Shown in pieces: positions 46,853-57,376 of a stretch of 64,000 bases of DNA (positions are counted from its first letter, which is position 1; each line of letters opens with the position of its first letter). The notes below the pieces were generated by a model. The model was given only the letters and a program-made list of their open reading frames with translations. It was not told the origin of the DNA and did no database searches. The DNA comes from Symsagittifera roscoffensis (Eukaryota; Xenacoelomorpha; Acoela; Convolutidae): positions 36,728,438 through 36,792,437 of the forward strand of contig NC_087071.1 in the NCBI RefSeq assembly GCF_963678635.1, given 5' to 3'. Both the position numbers and the translations under genes were made by a program.

Positions 46853-47140
46853 TCACCTATACGACTCTTTAGAACAAAAAACGATATTATCTAAAGCAAC
46901 ATGCAGATTGGAAGCTTCAGTATTTTTATTAAGTTTGATCAACGTAGTTTTATCTGTATTTAATGTGAGTTTGTTCGAGACTAACCAGGACTTTATATTT
47001 AACAAACCGGACTGAAACTCAAAAAGTTTTGAACTACACGCAATTACATTGACATCATCTGCAAAGAGAAGTACCTCGGACGTTTCAGGTACATTAGGCA
47101 TATCATTAATGTATATAAGGAAAAGGAGTGAACCCAACAC
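46853..47140 (-). pseudogene. LINE reverse transcriptase fragment
   Basis: Reads LGSLLFLIYINDMPN followed by VLLFADDVNVIACSS, and then WLVSNKLTLNTDKT. This is the non-LTR RT palm: the GS.L..LLF.IYIND box, the catalytic FADD, and the N.LxLN..KT helix. The block A copy has lost exactly this segment. Upstream RT motifs are in other frames. Confidence 0.9.
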
Positions 47141-48633
47141 AGAGCTTTGCGTAACACCATGATTACTTAGCAGCCAGTCAGACTTTTCATTATTTATCTC
47201 ATCTCAGGGGAATCTATCCCATAAATAGCTTTTAAACATTTTTTGATCAAAATCTCAGTTGGCGTACAGCTCCACTTTTTCAGCAAGGTTTTATGATCGA
47301 GAGTATCAAAGCTTTTCTCAGGTCAACAAAGAAAATGCAAAGCAATGTTTTACCAGATACGAATCTAGATTTTTCTATTAATTCCGCTAATGTGTCGATA
47401 TACGCATACTATCAACAAAAACCGAATTGCTTTTAATAAGTAAGGCCAAGTGTTTCAAATAATTATAAGGTCGCAAATACAAAGTTTTTCGAAAATTTAG
47501 CTACAGTTGACTAGCAGAGAATTCGGAGGGTAATTATTTACATCCAGTTTATGAAGTTTACATCCAAGCCTTGCCACTTTTATGAAGTGTTATTACTTTG
47601 GCGTTTTTGTGTTGAGAGGGAAGAGTTCTGGATTCAAGTGAGAGAATGATCATAATAGTTAGAAAGGAGTTTCAGCATCGGAAGCCTCACTTAAGAAATC
47701 ATTGCTGATTTTGTCAACACCAGCTGTTTTTTTAAGTTTAAGACTGTTTATTGCCTTGATCACCTCATGAAACGTACACGAAAATAGATACATTGATTTC
47801 GAAGCACTCGCAATTTTAAGAATGCGTTCAGATATAGTTGTTTGATCAACCAGATTTGATCCTAATGAAAAATTTATTTCACGCGTTTGAAATGTTGGCT
47901 GATGGTTGATTAATATTTAAAGCATTAATACAAAAGTTTCTGACCGCTGCCGATTCTATACTTTTATCTAATATCTCCATTAAAAACTTAAACGCCTGCC
48001 TCGAGTCTCCGATGCAATTATAAAACTTCTTGCAGTAATAATTCCTCCTTGCAGATCATATAAATTTATTCAGTTTTTTCTCCTACAAACACACTATTAA
48101 CTTGTTTTTCGTAAGCCAATCTGCATTCCGTTTATGATGTTGTAGAGGCGCAAATTCATCTAAAGCAAACACTAATCAATTTTGAAATTGCCGATATGCA
48201 AAAATCAATGTCTTCAAAATTTCTTTTCCTCTAACTTTTTCTTTTAAATAGGAAGAAAAAGAGCCACATTGATTTGGTTATCTAGGAAACTTAGATTTCC
48301 CAACACTTGTACCCCTCGGCTAGCAGCTGATTTGTCTTTTAGATTTAAAAGAATTGGTAATGATCAGAAAAACATTCCTCGTTCAGATTAGATATATCAG
48401 CATTAGATAAAGTGCGAGTTAAAAAATCATCAAGGCAGGATTCTCACGCATCAGAAAACCTTGTTGATTCAGTACTTGAAAATCCAAAGCCATTAGCAGT
48501 TACTTAATTTCTATAGAATTGAGTGAGATTATTTTTCTGTATCAAATCAACATTGAAATCTCCCTCTATGATATCGGGTACTTTTTTGTTATCTTAGTAC
48601 TCTAACTCGCAATCAAATTCTTCGACAATTACC

Positions 48634-48639
48634 GGTTTT
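48634..48639 (+). repeat. Target-site duplication, left (GGTTTT)
   Basis: GGTTTT immediately precedes AGTAGTAG; the identical hexamer follows the right terminus at 62710-62715. Six bases is the characteristic duplication made by Polinton/Maverick integrases. Confidence 0.92.
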
Positions 48640-49056
48640 AGTAGTAGATGTTGGAGGTTAAGTGGGGGGGGGGGGGGGGGGGGGGGGGAGGTGGCTGACC
48701 CCCATGTATTAACATAGGCTATAGAGTATCCGGTCAGCCACCTATGTATTAAGATAGGGTATAGAGTCTACAATGTATAAGGATAGGGAAAACCAATGGT
48801 AAGGTTTTATGGTTTGTGTGATGGTAAGATAATAGTAAGAAAAACCTAATTTTTTTGGTTTTTGTCTAATTTTTTCACAAAAATCTGGGCGCGCGTTACC
48901 TAATTGGGAACAATTAATTGTTAATTACGTGTAGATTGTAGAATAAAGGTTATGTATTTAGTTTTTTGGTGCATGGTAAGTCAATGGTAAGAGATTATGT
49001 GCAAAAATTTGGAATTTTTATGAAAATTTTTTCGAAAAAGTTCAAAAAACGATAAG
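48640..49056 (+). repeat. Left terminal inverted repeat
   Basis: Matches the reverse complement of 62298-62709 with about seven mismatches by eye outside the homopolymer. Contents in order: AGTAGTAGATGTTGGAGG, a run of 25 G (48664-48688), the inverted pair GTGGCTGACC/GGTCAGCCAC, two direct ATGTATTAA.ATAGG motifs followed by TATAGAGT, and repeated ATGGTAAG words. Similarity stops abruptly after AACGATAAG. Confidence 0.93.
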
Positions 49057-51570
49057 GTTAGCTATTATTTGACCTAATTTATTAAATAATCTTACTTTCT
49101 ATCTAAATGAAACAATGCTGAAACCTACTGAAACTTCGAAAAAATTCAAATTTTTTGAGACAAAATTGCAAAAATTTCAAGTATTTGGAAAAAATTGCAA
49201 AAATTTCAAGTATTTGGAAAAAATTGCAAAAATTTCAAGTATTTGGAAAAAATTGCAGAAATCTCATAATTTTGGCTAATGGATTGTTGCTTTTGATCTA
49301 ATTTTAAACATACTTTTACTTATAGATTTTAAAAATAAGCTAAGACTATATGTTAATTGGCATTATGTTGAGACAATGATACAAAATTTTGAATAAAAAA
49401 ATGACTTTTTCAACAATTTTTTCTCAAAATATTGAAATACGATGAAGTTTACCTTAATTTGAGCTAAATATTTGGTTATACAATGCTCTAAACACTGAAA
49501 AGAAGGTTCATAGTAGCAGAATCAATATTGAAACTTCCGGAAAACAGTGAAATTAGTCGTAATTTTCGAGAAGGTAAAATAAAAATTAATCAAATTTAAA
49601 TGAAATTTTCCATTTCGAACCTTTTATTTTGGTTTTTAACTGTTTTTTTTTGTCCAGTTCAGGGATTATTTTTAGTAATCTCAATTCAAATGAACATTAA
49701 GGGCAATATCCTATGAAATTTCAAACTATCAAACTCCATGATTCAACTCCTCCTCATTTTTTTCTCATTGAATTACCCAAATTTGTACAAAAATTACAAC
49801 TTGTGGCAAATTTTTCATGTTAAAAATTAGAAATTTCTGATTATTGATAAAAAATGAACAGTTTATTGCTAAAATTGTTTAAAAATGCGATAAATGTTTC
49901 TGAAAAATTTATTCGATATTGGCTCAAATTCAACAAACACTTCTTCATAACTGATGATTATCTCTGTTGCTTCTGCAACATAACTTTCAAGATTTTCCGT
50001 AGAATTTTTCCATGTTTTAAAGTTATTCTTGCTTTCTGTTTAAAACATGTTTTCGCTATTGAACACACTTTACAAGAAAATTTAGTCAAAACTGGAGAAT
50101 TTAGGAGGAAAGTAGTATCAATTGAACGAACCATTTGCTAGCAGAGATGAAATTAGAATTGATACCGTATGATTATTACAATAAAAAATGTTAAAATCTT
50201 CGAGGTTCCCCTGTTCAGTTGCTATGGTAAACTATTTAAGCAAAAATACACATTTTGGATCATTAACTATCACTTTTCTTGCAAAATAGTTATTAATTCG
50301 CTTTTTTTCTTAATTTTTGACGGAAATTTTCTCAAAAATATCCAAGTGAGAAAGAATTGGTGCTAGTTAAAGCATTCAAAAATATATGTACACAATGAGA
50401 ATATAAAGGTGTATTTTTACGATCTAAGAACAAATTAGGAGCAGCTCTATTAGTTATAATCTGAAAATCTCCGGAAATACGCAAGAGAACCTAGTTCCTA
50501 ACATCTACAATATAAAAACTTCTGAAAGAGCGAGTCACAAAAAATTGATTTAGCAAAGCAAAGCAAGGTGCAGACTGGAACAATTGTGTAATTTTCCGAT
50601 TTTTATTAAGAAAAAACTCTATGTAGTAAAAATGTAGTAATGTATTGTATATAGTGTTGTATATTCTATGTAGTATTGTGTAGCAAGGAAAAGTAGATCT
50701 TGAATGCAATTTTCGATTTATGCTTTATGTATCTTCTTCCAAAAGATGTCGAATTGGGTTTGCTTTTCAAAAATTATCTTCAAAACATTTGATCTTTCAT
50801 ATAAAGTACCAAATATATCAAATGATAACAATTTTTTCTAATGAATTACGGATAAATATAAGACTTTGAGAATTTTTATGTCGGATTTTTTCTCAAGATA
50901 TACTTTATAAGCTAAATTTTAGTAAAAGTATCTCAAATCTCTTAAGGATTAAATTGAGTTTCTATCTCATTTTAGCATTTTCTCAGTTTCTGCTTCATCT
51001 ACTTTCCACCAAATGAATCCAATTTGAGCAAATTTTTACTTGAAAATTGAATTTTAGATGGAAAAATGTATCGTTTCAACGAACGATCAATAATCCGAAG
51101 CTGAATTAATACCATAAACCCTTTACTAAAAAGCTTTAAAGGATTTTCTCAAGCTCATAACTGTATAATGCTGTTTTAAATCTGAATTTCTTTTTTAGAC
51201 TAAATTTTTAGTTGGAATGATGTATATCATTATCTTGAAACTTTCAAAGTTTAGCAAAATATACATTTTTTCCACGTCATTTATCAATTTCTTTTCTGAA
51301 ATCATCAAAAAATCAATAGAAAAACATTATTCTTAATAAGTCAAATCACATTATCTGCTTAAAAAGCTCTGCTCTATGAACACTTTTACAAGCACTAAAC
51401 AAGGAAAACTTTAAAATAGCAACTACAAAAAACCTTTCAATTAGTTGATGTATTCCAAATATCCAAGTTTTACAATTTTTAGGCAAGTACTTAAATAATC
51501 ATTAGCATATGTTATGCACTTTACTACAAATTTATCACAAATCTCCGCAAGCTTGCAACCAAGGGTGTTT
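49057..51570. other. 2.5-kb apparently gene-free part of the element
   Basis: No domain is recognisable on either strand. Near the start, a 29-bp unit (ATTGCAAAAATTTCAAGT..) repeats three times (49165-49258). A frame at 49854-50141 shows no family features and is not called. A deleted or unrecognisable gene could lie here. Confidence 0.5.
49165..49258 (+). repeat. 29-bp tandem repeat, three units
   Basis: Three near-perfect units ending TATTTGGAAAAA just inside the left inverted repeat. No counterpart is seen inside the right inverted repeat. Confidence 0.85.
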
Positions 51571-52050
51571 TTACTGTTGATTAAAAGTTTTCGGATCGAG
51601 TTCCAAGGAAAGCTTCACGACGATTTGAACTCGATTTTTGCTGTCTTTAACATCAATCAAAACCTTTGAATAAAAAAATAAATGACAGTTCAGGTAATGT
51701 AAGGAAAACACTGTATAATTACTAACTAGATATGTTACAATTGCTGAGACTTTCCAGATTCAGTAAAAAGTAATAATCATAGTAATTTCTAAGTTTTTCA
51801 AAAAAAAACTTAAAAGTTTTACCTTTTCCTGAAGTGTGTTTGGAGTCTGCTGAGCACATAATTTATTATTATGCTGAGAATGCTTCTTCTTGAAATGATT
51901 AGCGAGTTCCTCGCTGCTATAAGTATAAAAATTACAATTAGAACACTTCAAAACACCACATGTTCTACGATGTCTTGATGCATCTTTGTGAGTGTAATCC
52001 CTGCCACATTCAAGACATGCAACTCTTTCGTTTCTATTGAGTGAAAGCAT
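51571..52050 (-). CDS. Small spliced double zinc-finger protein of the element
   Basis: Exon 1 (52050-51823) encodes MLSLNRNERVACLECGRDYT and onward, with finger 1 C12-C15-H27-C31 and finger 2 C36-C39-H52-H57. A donor AAG|GTAAAAC (minus strand) and acceptor TTCAAAG|GTT in the same phase lead to exon 2 (51663-51571), encoding VLIDVKDSKNRVQIVVKLSL and ending NQQ-stop; the intron is 159 bases and the protein about 106 aa. Without splicing the frame runs on into low-complexity sequence. The first 31 residues share the LNRNE..C.EC sequence and identical finger spacing with the N-terminus of the element's polymerase (57711), implying a common origin. Likely DNA binding; function unknown. Confidence 0.75.
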
Positions 52051-52259
52051 CTCAATAGTAATGAAAAATTAAATGGGAGATTTAAAATGTACCAAATTTT
52101 TAGATAAGGTGAGTTGAATAGCCTCAAAAAATGAATAATAGTAAATAAAAACAGCAAACTTATTAACCAATTGTTTTTAACGAGACAGAAAATCAGAATG
52201 GATATGCTATTTAGCCTAGCTGAAATAAAAATCATCCAATCTAACCATGGAGTTTTTAA

Positions 52260-52545
52260 AAGTATCAACCAATCAGAAGCGAGCATTAATTACAAGGAAA
52301 CTTTTATCTTTTCTGATATCAACCAATCAGAAATGAGCTTCAATAGTCATGTAATTTTCAACAAATTCAATGTCAACCTATCAGAATTGAGCTTCAAAAG
52401 TCATGAAATTTTCAAGAAATTTAAAGTCAACCAATCAGAGTTGAGCTCTTCTTCTCATGAATTTTTCAACAATTTCTTTAACTTTTGTAGATTTTGAGGA
52501 TACTTTCACAGACATTATTTGTGTTAATAACCAATCAGAATGAAG
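52260..52545 (+). promoter_or_regulatory. CCAAT-box cluster upstream of the small zinc-finger gene
   Basis: CCAATCAGA occurs near 52269, 52323, 52432 and 52531, with a mutated copy (CCTATCAGA) near 52377, in roughly 55-bp imperfect repeats containing TGAGCTTCAA and CATGAA.TTTTCAA. CCAATCA is the core recognised by NF-Y. The cluster lies 0.2-0.5 kb upstream of the minus-strand gene. A reading frame across it (52171-52497) is a product of the repeats. Confidence 0.65.
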
Positions 52546-52817
52546 TAATCACAGATTTTAAACACTTTGTAGATCAGAACCAGACTATGTTTATGAAATT
52601 TCTTAATCAATAAATTTTATTGAATTTTTCCAACATAACTAAGATTTGAAGTTTGATACCCTAGTGGGATAAATGAGATTTCTTGTCTAGTTTATATTGT
52701 TTTTTCGATTTTCAATTCAAATTTTGAAATTTCGATCAAAATTTTTCCGATTTGTTCTATTTCTAACCAGTGAAAAAAGAAATTACCAAAATATACGTTT
52801 TTATCGTTTTCTTTTTG

Positions 52818-53246
52818 TTATATTGTAGTATAAACAACCGGAAGTCTATTAAATTTGGATAAACGATCAAAAGTTATTCTGACAAATCTGGATTTTGTAT
52901 TTGTATCAAATTCAAAACAATAATCGAATTGATGTTCCTTATCTCCAATTTCTGTTTCATAGGCTCTTCCATTGTTTTGTTTTTTACTGATCGACCACCC
53001 AATCTGAGTTAACTCTTCTAAATAAAAACATTGTTGATAAATCTGACAGTACTCTTCTTTTTTGTAATCTCCTCTCCATCTTTTCAACAAAACTATTGAA
53101 CTTTCTGTTTTTCTATACAAATTAAAACTAATACAATCTCCATCAACTTCATCTGTCCACCACTCTTGTAGTTTTTTGTAGTAGTTCAATTTTAAAATTT
53201 GATAAATGTTCAATTCAGACATTGAAAACGCTTTTGATGGAAACAT
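52818..53246 (-). CDS. Unknown element protein, 142 aa
   Basis: Starts at ATG 53246 (a second Met lies at codon 9) and is open to a stop at 52818. Composition is that of a soluble globular protein: MSELNIYQILKLNYYKKLQE, EWWTDEVDGDCISFNLYRK, IVLLKRWRGDYKKEEYCQ, CFEFDTNTKSRFVRITFDRL. No membrane segment and no family that I recognise. The even mix of charged and hydrophobic residues and an undisturbed frame in AT-rich DNA suggest it is genuine. Confidence 0.6.
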   Translation of the reverse strand: MFPSKAFSMSELNIYQILKLNYYKKLQEWWTDEVDGDCISFNLYRKTESSIVLLKRWRGDYKKEEYCQIYQQCFYLEELTQIGWSISKKQNNGRAYETEIGDKEHQFDYCFEFDTNTKSRFVRITFDRLSKFNRLPVVYTTI

Positions 53247-53750
53247 TTTTCTTACTGAAATATATGAAGAAACATAAAAAACTCGAATTGTTTTATCATT
53301 TTTAAATTATGTTGAAATAACAGTCACCGTAAATATTTTTTAATGATTTAGAGTCTAATTAGTTTCAAGGAAATTCATGTAGCCAATAAAAACCTCAAAC
53401 TAAGGCAGAAAAAAATTGAAAACAACCAATGAAATTCAAAAAACCTAAAAAAATAATGATAATGTTTTCAACTAAATATACATTCTTGTTTGTAATTTTC
53501 TTAAATTGAGGCAAAATTTAGCTAAACTTTGATAAAAACAGTTATTAAATAAATTTATCTGTAATTTCATAAATAAATACTGGAAAATCATTTCTTAATT
53601 GGTTAGTGTTTTATGTCAATTTCGATAAAATTGTATGTTTTGTCTGACTTTTCCTCAGATATTATAGCTCTAAATATACACTTTAGTGAGAAAAAATAGT
53701 TTTGAACCAATAATATCTCAATTACTAAACATGCAAAACATCACAAAGCT

Positions 53751-54152
53751 TTACTGAGGTTTACAATTCTCAACAAACATAAAGTCTCCCAATATTTGGG
53801 ACAGTTCTTTGAATTCATTCAAAGTATAGTTGACATATGCAACTTGCTTCAAGTCTTCATTTTCCTTTGCAGTGAAGAGTCGAATCTGAATGTAGGGTGG
53901 CTTGCTCACGTTGTACTTCTTGATTGTGACACACACCCTCCTCATGTTGTACATTGCTATTTCATATACTCTATTACAGATGTCGAGCTCCTGATCCATC
54001 GTTGATTCTCTGCCAGATTTGGCTTCATATATAGGTACGAGTCCAAGATTTTCAGCATCGTAAATAATAGTATTCCGTATTGCGGATATTGCTTCGCCTT
54101 CTTTTTCACTAAGATAGACTTGTTGAGACTTTTATTTATTTTGAGAAATCAT
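53751..54152 (-). pseudogene. Unknown element protein, ~133 aa, one nonsense codon
   Basis: An ATG at 54152 opens MISQNK, then TAA (54134-54132), and the same frame continues for over 120 codons through YLSEKEGEAISAIRNTIIYD and VPIYEAKSGRE to FMFVENCKPQ-stop. The start at internal Met 53999 would give only 82 aa. The C-terminal half (VCVTIKKYNV, a linker, YVNYTLNEFKELSQIL) distantly resembles the fold order of PC4/p15-type single-strand DNA-binding coactivators, but this is a weak impression. It lies just 6 bases downstream of the stop of 54159-54383. Confidence 0.55.
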
Positions 54153-54158
54153 TTATTT

Positions 54159-54383
54159 TTAATAGTTGAAAGCACGGTTCCAAGCATATTTTTCCCTTGT
54201 AGGATTTTTGGAACCAAACAAATCTCCCAATTCTTTTTTGGTTTTTTGAAAACTCAATATAGTTGGAACTATCAACTTTTCTCGAGTACACTTTGAAGAA
54301 CAAACTGATCAGATGAGGAGAACTGAGAGAAATGACTTTGAGTTTAAATGAAAATGAAAGTAAGCAGTTTGGGTCATCGCCAT
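54159..54383 (-). pseudogene. Short unknown element gene, ~74 codons, one nonsense codon
   Basis: Minus-strand ATG at 54383 (MAMTQTAYFHFHLNSKSF) runs to TGA (54311-54309), and the same frame resumes for 48 codons with REKLIVPTILSFQKTKKELG and FGSKNPTREKYAWNRAFNY-stop. Each half is short and so could be chance, but they share a frame and have protein-like composition. The gene would be divergent from 54496 and directly upstream of 53751-54152. Confidence 0.4.
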
Positions 54384-54436
54384 TTCCATATATGGAAGTA
54401 GTACCAAATATGGAAGGATTTCCCTATATGGAAGCT

Positions 54437-54495
54437 GCGTAGGCGTTACTACTACTATATAACTCCACCATTTTCTGCAAAATTCAATTTTCCCA
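54437..54495 (+). promoter_or_regulatory. Promoter of the 54496 gene: GCGTAGGCG, 10-bp spacer, TATA box
   Basis: GCGTAGGCG (54437-54445), ten bases, then TATATAA (54456-54462), 34 bases before the ATG. The same motif with the same spacing precedes the polymerase gene. Imperfect CATATATGGAA/CTATATGGAA repeats (54390-54432) lie just upstream. Confidence 0.75.
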
Positions 54496-55005
54496 ATGGC
54501 AGCTGCTATGTGTCAAGCTCTTCCCAGCTTTTATTCAGATTATAATAGTAAACCATTGTTTATTTCTGTTTCCAACAATTGTTACGAAAATTACATAGGA
54601 ACCCAAGATTATAGCGTCTCTACTCACGATTCTTTCTGTTCCTTGGGAAATTGCAAATTTCATATAATTTTAATTGGAACTTCCCTTAACCAAATTCTTC
54701 AGAGATTAGACAAATATCAATACATATATCAAGAAATTGATTGTCTTTACACTTTGTACAAGCACAGATTCTTTTCGAGTATTGTCACATCAAGTGGGGA
54801 AGTCTTCAATCAGCTTAGTTGTGGAGTGCAGCATAATTTACGATGGAAAGGAGCAGAAAAAACACCAAGCGTATCAAGGAAACGACTTGTTCGCAAAAAG
54901 TTCAAAAAACATTATCTAAGTTCTAATCCAAAACTTGCATCTACGCAAACTCTTGGTTCAGCATTTTTAGACAGAATTTGTAAAAGTACAAAACTCAAAA
55001 TATGA
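54496..55005 (+). CDS. Unknown element protein, 169 aa, basic C-terminus
   Basis: ATG in CCCAATGGCAG context 34 bases after a TATA box. The N-terminal half is rich in Ser, Tyr and Cys (MAAAMCQALPSFYSDY, FCSLGNCKFHIILIGTSLNQ); the C-terminal part carries a basic cluster SRKRLVRKKFKKHYL (about residues 128-142), consistent with nuclear targeting or nucleic-acid binding. Not recognised as a known family. It converges with the 55718 gene, with a tandem repeat array between them. Confidence 0.65.
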   Translation: MAAAMCQALPSFYSDYNSKPLFISVSNNCYENYIGTQDYSVSTHDSFCSLGNCKFHIILIGTSLNQILQRLDKYQYIYQEIDCLYTLYKHRFFSSIVTSSGEVFNQLSCGVQHNLRWKGAEKTPSVSRKRLVRKKFKKHYLSSNPKLASTQTLGSAFLDRICKSTKLKI

Positions 55006-55224
55006 ACATGATTTGTTAAAAATAATTGACTGTTTTATTGATGGTTATGGATTTGTAAATAGTGATCATGTCAATTTTTTAATAAAAAACTTCTGATATT
55101 CCATCTATTTTCTCTCATATGTTTACAAAGTTACCATTAATTACCGAAACAAAAATCACCGTTGTCAAAAACATTTGCAAAAAATTTTTCAAACATGTAA
55201 GAAAGAAGTAATATTTCTTTTGAT

Positions 55225-55465
55225 TTTCAAAAAGTTGCAAAAATCATTTCAATTTTTTTAACAAGTTGTAAAAAGTGTTTCAATTTTTTTTTGACATAAT
55301 GCGAAAAATGTTTAAATTTTTTTGAGAAGATGCGAAAAGTCTTTTACTTTTTTCGATAAAATGCGAAAAGTGTTTCAATTTTTTCGACAAAATGCGAAAA
55401 GTGTTTTATTTTTTTCGACAAAATGCGAAAAGTGTTTCAATTTTTTCTACAAAAAGCTAAAAGTG
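55225..55465 (+). repeat. ~35-bp tandem repeat between convergent genes
   Basis: About seven imperfect units of the type GCGAAAAGTGTTTCAATTTTTTCGACAAAAT. They fill the space between the 3' ends of 54496-55005 (+) and 55718-56200 (-). Arrays like this can serve as replication iterons or simply be slippage products; nothing here distinguishes them. Confidence 0.8.
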
Positions 55466-55717
55466 TGTACAAGATGCAATATCGATTAGGTAACTGTTTA
55501 CTTGCGTACAGTTTTTCCAGTGTTTTTCCGAATTTTTGTACAAAAATTAATCAAATTTTTTAACATGTGTGCGAGTTCGGAGCACTTAACTAAGTTCTAA
55601 TTGTTTTTCAATGGTTTACCTTGAACCTCTCATCTATTCTCATAATTAAAGTGAAATTGAAGAAATTAATTACAGAAAACGAAGTCAAAACCAAACAACC
55701 TTTATTTACAAAAACAT

Positions 55718-56200
55718 TTAATCAAAGAGCTGTCGAGCAGCAGAAGAGTTCTGGAGGTTCTCTCTAGAACGCAGAGCTGGACGAGGTTGTAGTGGTTGTT
55801 GTGGAACTGGAGGTGTCATTGTTTCTGAGAAACCCTCATCTTCATCTATTGTGATGGGGTTTTCGACTGATCCTTCCTCCTCCCAAGGAAAGAGGAAGTC
55901 GTCGACTGGTTGAGCCACAAATCTTGAGTCCGGAATCTCGGGATAGTTCGTTCCCACATGATCAGAAACTTCCCCCATCATTTGCATTGTTCCAAGTTGG
56001 TTTTCTGTGATGAGAACTTGCATCATACGATGCTCGCTGAAATCCCTTCGCATCACTTCCACCATGTGCCAGACTTGGATTGGGATGTCCATTTGTGCTA
56101 GAAAAACTCCAGAGACTGTTTCTCGCACTTGAATTTGTACTAGATCAGGCGAAAATTCTACAGAGTACATAAGGTTGCTGTTTTGCACTGAGAAGATCAT
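55718..56200 (-). CDS. Unknown element protein, 160 aa, acidic C-terminal region
   Basis: I take ATG 56200 (MIFSVQNSNLMYSVEFSPD) as the start because upstream codons lack an ATG. The N-terminal half looks folded (VQIQVRETVSGVFLAQMDIP, VWHMVEVMRRDFSEHRMMQV). The C-terminal half is acidic and proline-rich, with FPWEEEGSVENPITIDEDEG (a hydrophobic-then-acidic stretch such as SUMO-interacting motifs have) and PPVPQQPLQPRPALRSRE. Not recognised. A purine-rich leader with repeated GAGAGAGG words precedes it. Confidence 0.65.
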   Translation of the reverse strand: MIFSVQNSNLMYSVEFSPDLVQIQVRETVSGVFLAQMDIPIQVWHMVEVMRRDFSEHRMMQVLITENQLGTMQMMGEVSDHVGTNYPEIPDSRFVAQPVDDFLFPWEEEGSVENPITIDEDEGFSETMTPPVPQQPLQPRPALRSRENLQNSSAARQLFD

Positions 56201-56389
56201 TTTGAGCAATAAGATGAATAAAAGAGCAAAAAACAAAAAGAACTGAGAGGAGGGGGAACCTTACAAAAAATAAGTTGAAATTAGGATGTTTAGAGCTGAG
56301 AGAGGAGGTAGTTGACGGTAGTTAAGTTGAAAATGAAATGATTTTTAGTTAAGAGAGAGGGGTACCTTCAACTGGAATGTGTGGGTTTA

Positions 56390-56565
56390 ACCAATCAGAA
56401 TGGATTTTCCTTATTTGGATTGTAGTCGTGTCCAATCAAATTTTAGTTTCCTTTTATAGAATTCTTATAGAAAACTCGTGTCCAATTGGAAACAAAGCTC
56501 CATTTTACATATTGTCGTTTCCAATCACAAAAATGTTCATTTTTGTTCAAATTGTTGTATCCAAT
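56390..56565 (+). promoter_or_regulatory. CCAAT-box cluster upstream of the 55718-56200 gene
   Basis: CCAATCAGAA at 56391, TCCAATCAAA near 56432, TCCAATTGGA near 56472, TCCAATCACA near 56520 and TCCAATCAGAGG near 56551, i.e. five CCAAT cores in about 170 bases. They are spaced 30-50 bases apart between the minus-strand genes at 55718 and 56736. Confidence 0.65.
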
Positions 56566-56735
56566 CAGAGGAACCTTTCAAGGACTTAAGTCTTCCAAAT
56601 AAGTAAAAATATACACAAAAGCAATCGCAAAAATAAATGACCAAAAGTTGTTTGCTGTAAAAATAAGAAATATTGTCGATATAAGTAACAAAAGAAGAAA
56701 AATTAATAAAAGTAGCATCTCTGCTAATCTTCTCA

Positions 56736-57323
56736 TCAAGTTAACTGAATTTTTTGTATATAATCGATGACAAATTGCTGATTTTTCAGCAAATATTCAA
56801 GTTCTTTAATTTTGATGAAGATTTGAGATGATAACTCAAAGTTGATGAATTTTTCAAAGCAAATCTCTGGAAATCTGATACCAAACCTGATCATGCAAGA
56901 TTTTGAACTTTGAAAGTCCTTAAAAAAATGGAGGAATAAAGCACTTTGCTGGGGAGTTTTAACAAATTTGGGAGTTGGATATGGAATAAAAAGAGTCTTT
57001 GAAATATTATCGTACGATTTTTTTATCAACTTCAAATTTTCTAAAATAAATAAAATTTCTTTTCTAGTCAAGTGTAACTCAGCTGTAAGTTTATAGCTTT
57101 GATAAGCAATATGTGAATCAAAAGCAAACTCTTTGATTGAGTAAGTTTCTCTAAAGAAACCTTTACTTAGTCGGTGAACTCTATTTTGGACAACATAAAC
57201 GTCCAAAAAATTGTGAAAAAACTAAGAATCTACATCTATTTCATCAATAAGGAAATGAGACGGAATGTTTTCTTTTTTCTTGTAGAGTAATTCGAGGAAA
57301 TTCAAATGCTTTTTGATTGACAT
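56736..57323 (-). pseudogene. Unknown element protein, ~195 aa, one nonsense codon
   Basis: ATG at 57323 opens MSIKKHLNFLELLYKKKENI to IDEIDVDS, then TAG (57224-57222). The same frame continues FFHNFLDVYVVQNRVHRLSK and on for 160 codons, including YKLTAELHLTRKEILFILEN, LFIPYPTPKFVKTPQQSALF and a C-terminal helical segment (IFIKIKELEYLLKNQQFVID). The part after TAG has no ATG of its own at the start, so a single nonsense mutation is the simplest explanation. The pattern of helices and Lys/Ile suggests an all-alpha protein. Not recognised. It shares a bidirectional control region with the polymerase. Confidence 0.6.
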
Positions 57324-57376
57324 ACTTCAAAAATGAGTATTTTGGATCCAAAGTTACGACTAGAAACTGCTTAGTT

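Larger units (their letters stand above)
46290..48639 (-). mobile_element. LINE relic, block B, downstream part (endonuclease and RT)
   Basis: On the minus strand, the sequence abutting the Polinton-like element encodes DIIEGDFNVDLIQKNNLTQF (48510-48590), the APE-endonuclease GDFN motif. Farther down comes a diverged connector (about 48240-47900) and the RT piece at 46853-47140. Stops and frameshifts are frequent. The LINE continues on the far side of the element at 62716-63365, so the element split it in two. Confidence 0.85.

Noticed and set aside
48664-48688. G homopolymer as a pure sequencing artefact
   Set aside because: It is present at the mirror position of the other inverted repeat (20 C), so the tract is real, although its exact length is not reliable.
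49854-50141. 95-codon frame inside the element that might be the missing integrase
   Set aside because: No HHCC finger or D,D-35-E spacing, and composition is like random AT-rich sequence (Phe, Lys, Ile, Asn).
52171-52497. 108-codon plus-strand frame with repeated NQSE.SFNSH motif
   Set aside because: The periodicity follows the CCAAT-containing DNA repeat upstream of the zinc-finger gene; read as a regulatory repeat rather than a protein.
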